Part shown: positions 8,378 to 17,463 of the stretch, piece by piece | Position numbering within the stretch: position 1 is the stretch's first letter | Layout of the letters: every line of letters starts with the position of its first letter | Assembly (NCBI GenBank): GCA_002724315.1 | Contig: PBOJ01000040.1 | Coordinates: 1-64,000, forward strand | DNA length: 64,000 nucleotides | Reading direction: 5' to 3' | Source of the DNA: Planctomycetaceae bacterium | Lineage (GTDB): Bacteria > Planctomycetota > Planctomycetia > Planctomycetales > Planctomycetaceae | Made by a program: the position numbers and the translations under genes | The notes under the pieces: generated by a model | The model's input: only the letters and a program-made list of their open reading frames with translations | What the model was told of the DNA's origin: nothing | Database searches by the model: none

Positions 8378-10960
8378 TTACCGTCTCCCCCCGGACTTCA
8401 GTTTCCGAGACGGCTCGGACGACCGGGGGGACCCCGGCGCCGTGCGTGTCCGAGGCGCTGGCCGGATGATCGGCGGTTCGAACTTCGCCTTCCGGATTTG
8501 CCGCAACGCCGCCTTCGCTTTCGGAGCCAACCCGAATTCGATCGACATCAACGGCGATGACCACCCGATGTCCTTCAACGGCAACGCGATGTCACCGAAC
8601 TCGAAATCGCTCACCGAGACCGTTGACGCCAGGGCATTCTTGGCAAACGACCGCCAGGCCACATCGAATTGCCGGCGGTACACGTCGGTCAGCAATCGGC
8701 GATTGTCGATCTTGACACCAGCGGCAAAACCGCCGGTCATCTTGATCACCGGGTCGGTGGGAAAACGGATCTGCAGCGGCTGACCGCCCTTTCCGGTACG
8801 AGGCAACAACTTCAACCTCGCGGTGTGCTCGAGTGACAGATCGAAGACGGCCAGTGGATTCCAGTCCCCTTCAGCTCGGGTCGAGACGATCAGGCGGGCG
8901 CCGGGGATCAGGAACCGGAAGCCCATCGGGGCCTCGATCGCCGAGGCCGATTCGTCAGTCGGCACGATCGAGATTGGCCGGGTCAGTTCCAGTTCGCACC
9001 GCAACTCGGTCGTCGCCGGCATCGTGGCAATCGCGGGAATCACCTTCGACAGCTCGCCACGGTCCCCCAGTTTCCGCACCAGTTCCTCGGGGGTGTCGCG
9101 GACATCCACCCGGGCTACGCCACCGTCAATCAGCATCTGGGTCAGGGGATCGAGCAGCCCCGGCGCAAAACCGACCCGAAGGGTCTGTGTTCGAGGAATC
9201 CGTTTCACCAGGTCCTTGACCAGGATCATCTCCCGGGGTGAACGCGGAGCGGTCGACGGATCGGGTGCCGCCACGGTCATCCCGATCGCAATCGAGAGTC
9301 CGCTCTTCTCCACCGCCACCGCCTCTGGCCAGAGCCGCACGCGGGGCTGGTAGACCGGCAGCGGCCACAGGCTGCGGAACAGGTCCGAGGAATCTGCGAA
9401 CTCGAGCCGTTGTTCCATCTCGGTGATCAGTGTCGGAACCAACTCGCGAATCTTCTCTTCGACGAGACCTCGCTGCTCGGACAGGCTCGTGACGATCGTC
9501 TCGTACACCCTCCGCCGCTTGGTGTCCTGGAACCCACCGGTGACCTCGATGGTCTCCGGACCGGCCACCTGGTATTGCTCGGGAGCGATCCGGAAACTCG
9601 ACTCGACCAGCTTGAGTTTCAGCCGCCGTTTGGCCACCGACGGCTCGACAACAAAATCCAGCATGACGGGAGCGACCGGCTGCTGGTGTCCGACCAGGAT
9701 GTGCGAGGCGCTGGTGGTGAACTTCAGTTCCCGCTCCTTCTCGAAGAAGACCTTCTGTCCGTTGATCTTCTTGTCATCAAGCTTGACCCTGTGAATCCGG
9801 GTCTGGCCGATGGTCACGGTGATGTTCTTCAACGCCATTCGCACGCTGATGGTCCCGTCGCTCCGGGTCGAGAGCCCTGCCGCATGGATCTCGCCGCGGT
9901 ACGAAATGTCATCGAGAGTCGCCTCGTAGAACTTCTTGTCCGGCTTCTTGCGCTGTCTTCCGTCGTCTTCCTTGATGGACACCGAGTCGAGGGTTCCCGA
10001 GAGAATGTCTTCCGGGACCGCGGTGGGAATCGCAGCAGCAATCGCATCGAGTACCTCGGCCCCCACCCGCAAATAGGCCGCTCCGCCGATGTGAGCAACC
10101 GGAACGAAGGGAGCCAACGCGTCAGGCAACGGTGTGCCGCGGGATACCAGTTGGGCATCAGGAATCGGCTGACGGGGGTTCTTCAACCAGTTCTCCAGCA
10201 ACTCACTGTCGTAAGCCTGCTGCCACACTCCGTGCGCCTCCGACTTCGGCTCGTCGTACCGCACTCGTCCGCCGGCCTTCTTCAGCGCCGCCACCATCTC
10301 GCGGGACCGTTCCGGGTAGACGATCCGATCCTGGGGACCGTGGAAGACCCAGATCGGCACGTTCTTCACCGCCGCGACTCGGGTCGTGTCTCCACCACCG
10401 GACACGGGCACCACCGCGGCCCAACGATCCGGATGGGCCATCGCCAGACTCCAGGCACCGTACCCCCCCATCGACCAGCCGGTCAAAATCTCTCGGCTGC
10501 GATCGACGGCGTAGTCCTTTTCGACCTGGTCGAGAATCTTCAGCGCGCGGGTGGCATCCGGAGACCCGGCCTGCCAGCGCTCCAGAAACCGGCGGCCTCG
10601 TGTCGTCTCGCACTGAGGAAATATCACGATGAAGGGGTAATCCGCCGATCGGGCTCGCACGTAGGGTCCCAGCCCAATCTGAACCGGCTTCACGCCATCA
10701 CGACCACACTCATCGGCACCGTGCAGGTACAGAATCGTGGGATACCGTTTTTGCCTGTCGTAACCGGCCGGCAGAAATACCTGGTACTGATGAGTCCCCT
10801 GGTCATCCTCGTAGACCTTTTTCAGGAACCGGCCCTTCGGAGCCTCCTCAGACTGTTGGCGAGCCTGCAGAGGAGCCACACACAGGGCCAAGAGCCCCAT
10901 GGCCAACCACCACCGTCTCGGGTCCAACAATTCACCGCGCATTCGAAAAGCACTCCACAT
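8378..10960 (-). CDS. Secreted alpha/beta-hydrolase (esterase) with large C-terminal region
   Basis: An 860-residue exported protein: N-terminal signal (WWLAMGLLALCVAPLQA), then an esterase domain of the PHB-depolymerase/dienelactone-hydrolase type up to about 265. The nucleophile sits in GWSMGGYG near 163, the Asp in PQDRIVYPE near 211 and the His in EAHGVW near 243, so the triad looks complete. About 600 further residues have no domain I can name; they contain many beta-strand-like, Arg/Lys-rich segments. A second start at 10942 is equally good because it leaves the signal intact. Substrate unknown; polysaccharide ester or a polyester are possible. It stands alone between the Hsp70-like gene and the sigma factor gene. 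Confidence 0.8.
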   Translation of the reverse strand: MWSAFRMRGELLDPRRWWLAMGLLALCVAPLQARQQSEEAPKGRFLKKVYEDDQGTHQYQVFLPAGYDRQKRYPTILYLHGADECGRDGVKPVQIGLGPYVRARSADYPFIVIFPQCETTRGRRFLERWQAGSPDATRALKILDQVEKDYAVDRSREILTGWSMGGYGAWSLAMAHPDRWAAVVPVSGGGDTTRVAAVKNVPIWVFHGPQDRIVYPERSREMVAALKKAGGRVRYDEPKSEAHGVWQQAYDSELLENWLKNPRQPIPDAQLVSRGTPLPDALAPFVPVAHIGGAAYLRVGAEVLDAIAAAIPTAVPEDILSGTLDSVSIKEDDGRQRKKPDKKFYEATLDDISYRGEIHAAGLSTRSDGTISVRMALKNITVTIGQTRIHRVKLDDKKINGQKVFFEKERELKFTTSASHILVGHQQPVAPVMLDFVVEPSVAKRRLKLKLVESSFRIAPEQYQVAGPETIEVTGGFQDTKRRRVYETIVTSLSEQRGLVEEKIRELVPTLITEMEQRLEFADSSDLFRSLWPLPVYQPRVRLWPEAVAVEKSGLSIAIGMTVAAPDPSTAPRSPREMILVKDLVKRIPRTQTLRVGFAPGLLDPLTQMLIDGGVARVDVRDTPEELVRKLGDRGELSKVIPAIATMPATTELRCELELTRPISIVPTDESASAIEAPMGFRFLIPGARLIVSTRAEGDWNPLAVFDLSLEHTARLKLLPRTGKGGQPLQIRFPTDPVIKMTGGFAAGVKIDNRRLLTDVYRRQFDVAWRSFAKNALASTVSVSDFEFGDIALPLKDIGWSSPLMSIEFGLAPKAKAALRQIRKAKFEPPIIRPAPRTRTAPGSPRSSEPSRKLKSGGRR

Positions 10961-11154
10961 GTCTCAACTCTCTCAGCTTCGACAGCCTGCCACGTGCCGG
11001 ACATCAACAACCGGACACGTCCCACTCACTCCCCTGTAACCGGACCACGACACGCTGTCAACAAGACACCCTCGATCGGACCGGTCCCACAATTGAGACG
11101 GTCCGGATGGGGATTGTGGGACAGATTTGCGGGAAGACGAAACGCGAATCCGAC

Positions 11155-11727
11155 CTAGACGTTTTGACGCTTAAGCCGACCTCGGGCCCGCGCCAGGGTG
11201 GGGCCGATCGAGTTCTCGGCCAGCCCCAGGACCTGGCTGATCTCGCTGTAACTTCGCCCCTCGAGATGGAACAACCGGACCACGCCGGCATCGCGTTCAT
11301 CGAGGCCAGACAGCATCGCCTCGACCTCATCGGCGTCGTCGATGCGGCGTTCGTGAACCGGCTGTGAACCGGCCTGGTCGAGAGCGGCCTGATGAGCCGG
11401 CACGTGTCCCAGGGCCTCGGCTTTCCGCCGCCTGGCCATCTCGCGGACCACCACACGACGAGCGATCACCGCCAGATAGGTCGCCAAGGAACATTTGGCC
11501 CGAAATCGCCTCAATGCAGCGAAATCGTCAGCCAACAACGCCAGAAACACCTCCGCACACAGGTCGTCAACGTCGTCGTTCGACAATCGCACGCTGCGAG
11601 CGTGCGCAGTGTGATTGATCACGTGGACGAACAGTCCGATGAACCGATCCACGAAATCTCGCCACGCGCCGGGATGATGGTCCAGGCAACGTTCGAGCAG
11701 GCTGCGATCAACTTCGGTAAGTGCCAA
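11155..11727 (-). CDS. RNA polymerase sigma factor, ECF type
   Basis: A 190-residue sigma70-family protein with region 2 (about 10-90, DDLCAEVFLALLADDFAALRRF-type core) and region 4 (about 130-188, ending LAENSIGPTLARARGRLKRQ, a helix-turn-helix). No region 1 or 3 is present, as in ECF factors. The start is TTG, the only initiator between an upstream in-frame stop and region 2. There is no adjacent anti-sigma factor gene; planctomycetes have many such orphan ECF factors. It is transcribed away from fdxA. Target promoters cannot be inferred. Confidence 0.88.
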   Translation of the reverse strand: MALTEVDRSLLERCLDHHPGAWRDFVDRFIGLFVHVINHTAHARSVRLSNDDVDDLCAEVFLALLADDFAALRRFRAKCSLATYLAVIARRVVVREMARRRKAEALGHVPAHQAALDQAGSQPVHERRIDDADEVEAMLSGLDERDAGVVRLFHLEGRSYSEISQVLGLAENSIGPTLARARGRLKRQNV

Positions 11728-11891
11728 GAGATTGCGCGCAAAGGTGAGTAAAAATCAGGCCCGATTTTGCCCCCCCACCCGCGCAAACTTTAGTCAGAGG
11801 CCAGACCTGAGGCAAGATGGGTCTCGATTCTGCCGAAACATAATTGTGGTGTCCGATGAAATTCCCGGACGATTCGACTCGATCCAGCCAC

Positions 11892-11921
11892 TTGACACCC
11901 AGCCAGCGACCACATTACCAT
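11892..11921 (+). promoter_or_regulatory. Predicted sigma70-type promoter for fdxA
   Basis: TTGACA, an 18-base spacer and TACCAT (four of six) lie about 97 bases before the fdxA start codon in the divergent gap after the sigma factor gene. It is the best match in the gap. Confidence 0.55.
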
Positions 11922-12018
11922 CTCGCAGTCACTCGAAAATTGACATTCCAACTGGTCACTTGAGCTGCAATTTTCCGCCTCTGCGTGGCATCTGCACGGA
12001 AATAAAGAGGAAATACCA

Positions 12019-12306
12019 ATGACGCACGTCGTCGCCGAACCGTGTTTCAACTGCAAGTACACCGACTGTGTGGTCGTCTGTCCGGTCGAGTGTTTCTATG
12101 AAGGTGAATCGATGCTCTACATCCATCCGGATGAGTGCATCGACTGTGAGGCGTGCATCCCCGAATGCCCGGTGGAAGCAATCTTTATCGAAGACAATCT
12201 GCCGGCTGAATGGGAAGGTTTCACGCAGCTGAACGCGGACATGTGCAACGCCGACCCGCCGCTGCCGGTGCTTACCGAGAAAAAGGAACCGCTGGCCGAT
12301 TCCTAG
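12019..12306 (+). CDS. fdxA: 7Fe ferredoxin (3Fe-4S plus 4Fe-4S)
   Basis: A 95-residue ferredoxin of the Azotobacter FdI/FdxA type. Cluster ligands can be assigned by pattern: Cys9, Cys17 and Cys50 for the 3Fe-4S cluster, and Cys21, Cys40, Cys43 and Cys46 for the 4Fe-4S cluster, with the prolines after Cys21 and Cys50 conserved. The protein is a small cytoplasmic electron carrier. GAGGAAA stands a few bases before the ATG and a promoter-like pair of boxes lies upstream, so it is probably a single-gene transcript. Length and acidity are normal for the family. Confidence 0.95.
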   Translation: MTHVVAEPCFNCKYTDCVVVCPVECFYEGESMLYIHPDECIDCEACIPECPVEAIFIEDNLPAEWEGFTQLNADMCNADPPLPVLTEKKEPLADS

Positions 12307-12348
12307 GCCCACGGGCGGTCGAGGTCGTCCTGCGGAGTGTGAGGGGTC

Positions 12349-13740
12349 ATGATCGCCCCGGGGACCATCCGCACCGCCTCCGACCTGGTTCCGTCGCTGG
12401 AACGGTTCTGGCCCGTCTCGGCGACCGCTCTTGATCGGCTCGCGGAAAACTGGACCGCAGAGGACGGCGCCCCGGTCTACACGGTCAACGGACGTTATAC
12501 GTCCCGCGGCTGGACCGAATGGACCCAGGGTTTCCAGTTCGGCTCATCTCTGCTGCAGTTCGATGCCACCGGAGAAGTCCGGTTCCTCGAGTCCGGCCGT
12601 GCCGACACGCTGGCCCACATGCCACCGCACCTGACTCACGTTGGCGTGCACGATCACGGTTTCAACAACGTCAGCACCTACGGGAATCTCTGGCGTTTGG
12701 CCCGGGAAAATCGCTTCGAAGCCACGGCGGCCGAGATCGACGGATGGGAACTGGCTCTGCAGATCAGTGGAGCTGTGCAGGCGATCCGCTGGACCCCCAC
12801 AGCCGACGGCGACGGTTTCATCCACTCTTTCAACGGCCCGCACTCACTGTTTGCAGACACCATCCGCAGCCTCCGTTCACTGGCGCTGGCCCACCAGCTT
12901 GGTCACCGGTTGCTCGGTGAACACGACGAGCCAATCGGACTCCTCGAGCGATTGGTCCAGCACGCCCGCACCACCTCCCGTTACAACGTCTACCAGGGCA
13001 CCGGACGCGACCGATACGACGTACGGGGTCGAGTGGCCCACGAAAGCCTCTTCAACACCAACGACGGACGCTACCGCTGCGCCTCGACGCAACAGGGCTA
13101 TTCGCCATTCACCACCTGGACCCGTGGCCTGGCGTGGGTCATGCTCGGATACGCCGAATTGCTGGAGTTCCTCGAGACGGTCGACGATTCCGCACTCGAA
13201 CCACTGGGAGGCCGCCGTGACATTGCGGGGATGATGCTCGAGGCGGCACAGGCCAGCTGCGACTTCTACATCGAGACAACTCCCTCCGACGGTATCCCGT
13301 ACTGGGACACAGGGGCTCCCGGCCTGGCCGAGATGCCCGGTCACCGTGAGCAACCTGCCGATCCCCACAATGACCACGAACCGGTCGACAGTTCGGCCGC
13401 CGCGATCGCCTGCCAGGGATTGGTGCGGCTGGGCCGGGTACTGGAATCGACCGACCCTGTCGCCGCCCAACAGTACACCCTCGCGGGACTGACCACGCTG
13501 GCCACGCTGCTGGAATCTCCCTACCTCTCAACCGATCCCAACCACCAGGGCCTGCTGCTCCACGCCGTCTACCACCGGCCCAACAGCTGGGACCACGTGC
13601 CCAAGGATTCGAAGATCCCGCGGGGCGAGTCGTGCCTGTGGGGAGACTACCATCTCCGCGAGGCCGCCGTGTACGTCGGCCGACTGGCCCGGGGACAGGA
13701 CCACTCGTTTTTCGGAGCCGAAGCCGGAGAGGCCTCATGA
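12349..13740 (+). CDS. Glycoside hydrolase family 88-like (unsaturated glucuronyl hydrolase)
   Basis: A 463-residue (alpha/alpha)6-barrel protein without a signal peptide. HVGVHDHGFNNVS (about 95-107) matches the first catalytic-Asp region of GH88, TTWTRGLAWVMLGY (near 250) the conserved W-x-R-G-x-A-W element, and DSSAAAIACQGLVRLG (near 345) the C-terminal signature. Known members remove the 4,5-unsaturated uronic acid left by polysaccharide lyases, in the cytoplasm. The second acidic catalytic position, normally Asp before a MNL-like motif, appears as AHESLFN, so substrate or activity may differ. Its stop overlaps the following SDR start as ATGA, indicating coupled translation. Confidence 0.82.
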   Translation: MIAPGTIRTASDLVPSLERFWPVSATALDRLAENWTAEDGAPVYTVNGRYTSRGWTEWTQGFQFGSSLLQFDATGEVRFLESGRADTLAHMPPHLTHVGVHDHGFNNVSTYGNLWRLARENRFEATAAEIDGWELALQISGAVQAIRWTPTADGDGFIHSFNGPHSLFADTIRSLRSLALAHQLGHRLLGEHDEPIGLLERLVQHARTTSRYNVYQGTGRDRYDVRGRVAHESLFNTNDGRYRCASTQQGYSPFTTWTRGLAWVMLGYAELLEFLETVDDSALEPLGGRRDIAGMMLEAAQASCDFYIETTPSDGIPYWDTGAPGLAEMPGHREQPADPHNDHEPVDSSAAAIACQGLVRLGRVLESTDPVAAQQYTLAGLTTLATLLESPYLSTDPNHQGLLLHAVYHRPNSWDHVPKDSKIPRGESCLWGDYHLREAAVYVGRLARGQDHSFFGAEAGEAS

Positions 13741-14519
13741 GCCAGACCGACAGTCGGGTGGCATTGATCACCGGCGGCGCGAGAGGCATCGGGCTGGGCA
13801 TCGCCCGGTCGCTGGCTTCGGAAGGCTGGCGACTGGCACTGGGAGGTCGGCGGTCGGCCGAGAATGTCGCCGGTGTGATGCAGGAGTTCGAGCAGGACGG
13901 TGTCGAGGCGTGCTACTGCTGCGGCGATGTCGCAGCGGAGGACGATCGCGGACGAATCATCGAAGAGGTCCGAGAACGATTTGGGGCCCTGCACCTGTTG
14001 GTCAACAACGCCGGAATCACCTCCCCCGGCCGACGCGACATTCTCGAGGCCGACGAGGAATCTTTCGACCGGGTCCTGGGCGTCAATCTCAAGGGCCCCT
14101 TCTTTCTCACCCAGGCCTGCGCCTCCTGGATGATTGCCCAGCACGAGGACGACCCCGATTTCCGCGGCACCGTCATCAACATCTCGTCGATTTCCGGTGA
14201 AGTCGTGTCGGTCCACCGGGGCGACTACTGCCTGACAAAATCGGCCACCCGAATGGCCACGCGGTTGTGGGCCGTCCGAATGGCCCCTCACGGGGTCGCC
14301 GTCTACGAGGTTCAGCCGGGCATCATCCACAGCGACATGACCGCCGGCGTCACCGAGAAATACGACCGGTTGATCGCCGAGGGCCTGACGGTCGAACCGC
14401 GATGGGGCGAGCCCGAGGATGTCGGACGGGCTGTGGCCATGCTCGCTCGAGGTGACCTCACCTATGCCACTGGCCAGGTGCTGACCATCGACGGCGGCCT
14501 GCTGATCCGACGGCTGTGA
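13737..14519 (+). CDS. Short-chain dehydrogenase/reductase (FabG-like)
   Basis: A 260-residue classical SDR: TGGARGIG at 12-19 binds the nucleotide, NNAG at about 90, the catalytic Ser in the NISSISG region near 150, and Tyr164-x-x-x-Lys168 in YCLTK. The start ATG overlaps the GH88 stop by four bases, so both are made together. Given that partner, it may reduce or oxidise the keto-uronate released by the hydrolase, as KduD or DEH reductases do; this is inference. Sequence alone would only support a generic 3-oxoacyl-ACP-reductase-like name. It converges on the cupin gene with a single base between the stops. Confidence 0.85.
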   Translation: MSQTDSRVALITGGARGIGLGIARSLASEGWRLALGGRRSAENVAGVMQEFEQDGVEACYCCGDVAAEDDRGRIIEEVRERFGALHLLVNNAGITSPGRRDILEADEESFDRVLGVNLKGPFFLTQACASWMIAQHEDDPDFRGTVINISSISGEVVSVHRGDYCLTKSATRMATRLWAVRMAPHGVAVYEVQPGIIHSDMTAGVTEKYDRLIAEGLTVEPRWGEPEDVGRAVAMLARGDLTYATGQVLTIDGGLLIRRL

Positions 14520-14520
14520 C

Positions 14521-14892
14521 TCATGCCTCCGGACTGTCAGCCACGTCGGGGATGTACTTGTTGAACAACTCGGCGTAGTCCTCTCGGACCGGGCTGAACA
14601 CGTCGAGCACCCGCGCAGGACCGCCGACGGCGACCGCCTTGTGCGGCGTGTGGGGCGGGATCAGGAACATCTCGCCGGGCTCACACACCCGCACCTCGTC
14701 GCCGATCGTCAGTTCCACCCGTCCCTCCAGCAGGATCCCTCCCTGCTCGTGCGGATGATCGTGCAGGGGAACGACCGCCCCCTCGTCCATCTCCAGATAA
14801 CTCAGCATCAGGTTCTCACCGTACGGTGTCCGCATCCGACAGCCGGGAACCACCTCCAACGGCTCGAGGTCCTGGATATTGATGTGGGGCAT
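14521..14892 (-). CDS. Single-domain cupin protein
   Basis: A 123-residue cupin. Motif 1 is PLHDHPHEQGGILLEG and motif 2 is PGEMFLIPPHTPHKA, so the His/Glu metal ligands are in place. Such small cupins act as sugar isomerases, dioxygenase-like enzymes or ligand sensors; nothing here decides. It is the last gene of the six-gene minus-strand operon, 29 bases after the MetE-like gene. ATG at 14892 is chosen; the longer frame to 15033 runs back into the upstream gene. Confidence 0.85.
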   Translation of the reverse strand: MPHINIQDLEPLEVVPGCRMRTPYGENLMLSYLEMDEGAVVPLHDHPHEQGGILLEGRVELTIGDEVRVCEPGEMFLIPPHTPHKAVAVGGPARVLDVFSPVREDYAELFNKYIPDVADSPEA

Positions 14893-14921
14893 CGCCTGGG
14901 TTTCTCCTGAGAAAGGAAGCG

Positions 14922-15932
14922 TCAGTTCAAACCGGTTTCCAGCACCTTGTCGCGCCCGGCTACCAGCGCCGCAATCTTGGCGTCGGCGACGCTGCGTGGG
15001 AGCATCCAGAAGCCACAGTCGGGGTGGACCCACCGCACCCGTTCCTCACCAAGCACCTCGATCGCCCGCTCAATCCGTCCCGCCACCACGTCGACACTTT
15101 CGACCTCGTTGTCCTTGATGTCGATCACGCCGATTCCCAGGGCAATCTCCGGCTTCACCTCGCGGAAGACTTCCAGTTCGGCATCACCACGGCGAGCAAA
15201 CTCCAGGACCAGGTGATCACATTCCAGCGCGTTGAAGAACGGCAGCAGCGACCGATAAGCCCCTTGCTGGACCGTCTGTCCCCCGTAGTTGCCGAAGCAC
15301 AAATGCACGGCCCGTTCCGCGGACACTCCGGCAAGCACGCGGTTGATACCAGCAGCGGCCAACAGGGCATCCTCGGGCCGTCCCGGCACGTTCGCCTCGT
15401 CGACCTGGATCACCGCCGCATCGATTTCGGCCAGTTGCAGGCTCAACACCTCTCCCAATGCCATCACCAGAGGTTCGAGTCCTCCGTAATGCCCATCGAG
15501 CAGCGTGCGAGCAAGCATGTACGGACTGGTGACCGTGAATTTCAACGGCGCTGCCGCCAAGTCACGGACCTGCCGATACTCGTCGATCAGGTCCAGTCGT
15601 CCCGGTCCCAAGGGGCCACGAACAACCCCGGCCGGCTTGGACCGAAACCGGAAATCCGGCAACGACCGAAAGCGTGACAATTCCTCGCCGGTCAATTCGG
15701 TCGCCACACCTTCCAGCGGACCGACAAAGTGATCGATCATCCCGTTGGTCTCGGGATGGTTCACGTCGAAACGGCCCAGTTCGCCGTCACTGATCACGTC
15801 GAGACCGGCCAATTCCTGGGCCTTGAGCACCAGCATCGTCGCATCGTGAAGATGGCCCGCCGTGGGATAGGCCGGCAGCCAGTCGGGAACCGGGTAGCTG
15901 CCGACAACGGTGGTCCGAATCGAAGCGGTCAT
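14922..15932 (-). CDS. Cobalamin-independent methionine synthase (MetE C-terminal) family protein
   Basis: A 336-residue UROD/MetE-type TIM barrel. The zinc site of the family is visible as HLC near 210 and HPDCG near 305, with DGELGR near 50 in the substrate region. True MetE is about 750 residues with a duplicated barrel; this is a single barrel like archaeal MetE homologues and alkyl transferases such as epoxyalkane:coenzyme M transferase. Position inside a sugar-catabolic operon argues against methionine synthesis and for transfer or removal of an alkyl or methyl group, which is inference. It follows the enolase-superfamily gene by 57 bases. Confidence 0.82.
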   Translation of the reverse strand: MTASIRTTVVGSYPVPDWLPAYPTAGHLHDATMLVLKAQELAGLDVISDGELGRFDVNHPETNGMIDHFVGPLEGVATELTGEELSRFRSLPDFRFRSKPAGVVRGPLGPGRLDLIDEYRQVRDLAAAPLKFTVTSPYMLARTLLDGHYGGLEPLVMALGEVLSLQLAEIDAAVIQVDEANVPGRPEDALLAAAGINRVLAGVSAERAVHLCFGNYGGQTVQQGAYRSLLPFFNALECDHLVLEFARRGDAELEVFREVKPEIALGIGVIDIKDNEVESVDVVAGRIERAIEVLGEERVRWVHPDCGFWMLPRSVADAKIAALVAGRDKVLETGLN

Positions 15933-15989
15933 TGCCCCATCATAACCACCCAGGCGCCCCGGCGGCAGCAGCCGTTGACGATGACCGCT

Positions 15990-17447
15990 TCAGTTGTCCG
16001 ATCGCCATACGGTCGACCGGACAAACTGCTCAACATCCAGTTCGAAGCCGACACCCAGTGGAGCCTGCTGCAAGCTGGCCAACGACACCCGACCGCCGCG
16101 GACCGACAGGGTCGGCCATCCGTTGTGGCTGCGGTGATACAGGTCGCCGTGGGATTCCAGCACCTGTTCGCCCACCCGATCGGGAAACGCAGAGAGCCCG
16201 GCAAAGTAATGGTGCCCGTTCCGCTCGATGCTCGACACACCCAGCGAACTGGCCACCACCAGGTCCTGCATCAACGCCACCGGCCCGATGTTGGCCAGGT
16301 CCTCGCCGCTCATGATGTACTCGGGAGATCCGGCCGTCGCCGGCTGACGATTCAACCACGCGACCAGGCAGGCGTTGATCACTCCCCGAAAGACCCCCTT
16401 GCAGTTCTTGTGGCTGGTGCCGTGGTAACCCAGTGCCAGTGCCCGCACCAGGCTGTCAGCCTCGGCATCGGATTCATCGATGATCATGGGCGGCCGGTCG
16501 CTCCACCCGGCCAATCCGTCCTCGCCGCCCATCACCGTGGGATCCAGCGCCACGTCTCGGTGGAAGGGTTGCTCGACAAACATCAAGTGAGACAGGAAGT
16601 TTCTCGGTTCACCTCGGTCCACCAGGCGTTCCCAGTACCCGCGAAAGGCAGCCGGGTCACGAAACTGCTCGTTGCCGTCCAGCGTGAACCCGAACCCCAC
16701 AACATCGGTCGTTTCGACCAGTGCGGCAATATCGCCCAGACGTTCGAGATCGGATTCGAGATCGCCGTTGACCTTGATCTTGAGATGGCACAGGCCGTAA
16801 TCGGACAGGCACGCCGCCAGCGACTGGGGCAGGCCGTCGTCGAGCCGATCCCCGTCGGCAATCTCGGAATCGGAGAGCGGATCGGCCATTCCGACCGTGT
16901 GACGGGCAATCACCTCCCGGGCGGGGTTTCCTGGCAACAACTCGGCGACCGAACACCCTTCGAGCCGGCTGTCACATTCCCCCAGCCGGATTCCCAGCCC
17001 CTCGCTTCGCAACAATTCGAACCAGTTCGTCCCGCGTGCCCGGGCGAACGCCTCGAGCACGGCACGTTCCACCAGTGTCATGCCGAAGTTGACCAGCAAC
17101 GGCGGCCACTGCCGCTCTCGGCCCCAGCCGGCCTGACGCTCGTAAAGTTCACGCCACAGGTCAAATGGCGTCTCGGCCCGACAGCCCTCGGCCAACCCGA
17201 CGGCCACTTCGATCGTCGTCAACATCTCGTCAACTTCGGTCTGCAGCGGTGTCTCGGGGACCTTCGTGAACCACTTGGGCGGCAGGTGATCGGCAGCGAT
17301 GCCGGTAGCGGGTCGTCCGTCAACCAGGACGTGAACGCGGACAAAGGCGTGGGGAGCCTCGGTCATCGTCGCAATGCCATAACGAAACGGCAGCCGGGTC
17401 TCCAGGTCGACCAGGTGAATGTCGCCGCCCAGCACCTCGATGGTCAT
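15990..17447 (-). CDS. Enolase-superfamily (mandelate racemase/muconate-cyclase-like) protein
   Basis: A 485-residue protein with the marks of the superfamily: KIKVNG near 221 (acid/base lysines), DGNEQ near 256 (first metal ligand on the third strand), EQPF near 290 and IIDESDAE near 321. Members remove the proton alpha to a carboxylate, commonly in sugar-acid dehydratases. It is some 80-100 residues longer than usual dehydratases, mostly in the N-terminal half. ATG at 17447 gives a 16-base gap to the upstream flavoprotein gene; the longer open frame to 17729 would overlap it heavily. Substrate unknown; an aldonate or uronate is the sensible first guess from context. Confidence 0.82.
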   Translation of the reverse strand: MTIEVLGGDIHLVDLETRLPFRYGIATMTEAPHAFVRVHVLVDGRPATGIAADHLPPKWFTKVPETPLQTEVDEMLTTIEVAVGLAEGCRAETPFDLWRELYERQAGWGRERQWPPLLVNFGMTLVERAVLEAFARARGTNWFELLRSEGLGIRLGECDSRLEGCSVAELLPGNPAREVIARHTVGMADPLSDSEIADGDRLDDGLPQSLAACLSDYGLCHLKIKVNGDLESDLERLGDIAALVETTDVVGFGFTLDGNEQFRDPAAFRGYWERLVDRGEPRNFLSHLMFVEQPFHRDVALDPTVMGGEDGLAGWSDRPPMIIDESDAEADSLVRALALGYHGTSHKNCKGVFRGVINACLVAWLNRQPATAGSPEYIMSGEDLANIGPVALMQDLVVASSLGVSSIERNGHHYFAGLSAFPDRVGEQVLESHGDLYHRSHNGWPTLSVRGGRVSLASLQQAPLGVGFELDVEQFVRSTVWRSDN

Positions 17448-17463
17448 CGCCAGCCGCTCCTCA

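Noticed and set aside
9410-11158. 582-codon plus-strand frame opposite the secreted esterase
   Set aside because: It mirrors coding on the other strand, runs through the esterase signal and lacks any motif.
11940-11968. A second TTGACA upstream of fdxA
   Set aside because: No acceptable -10 box stands 16-19 bases away; the 11892 pair is better.
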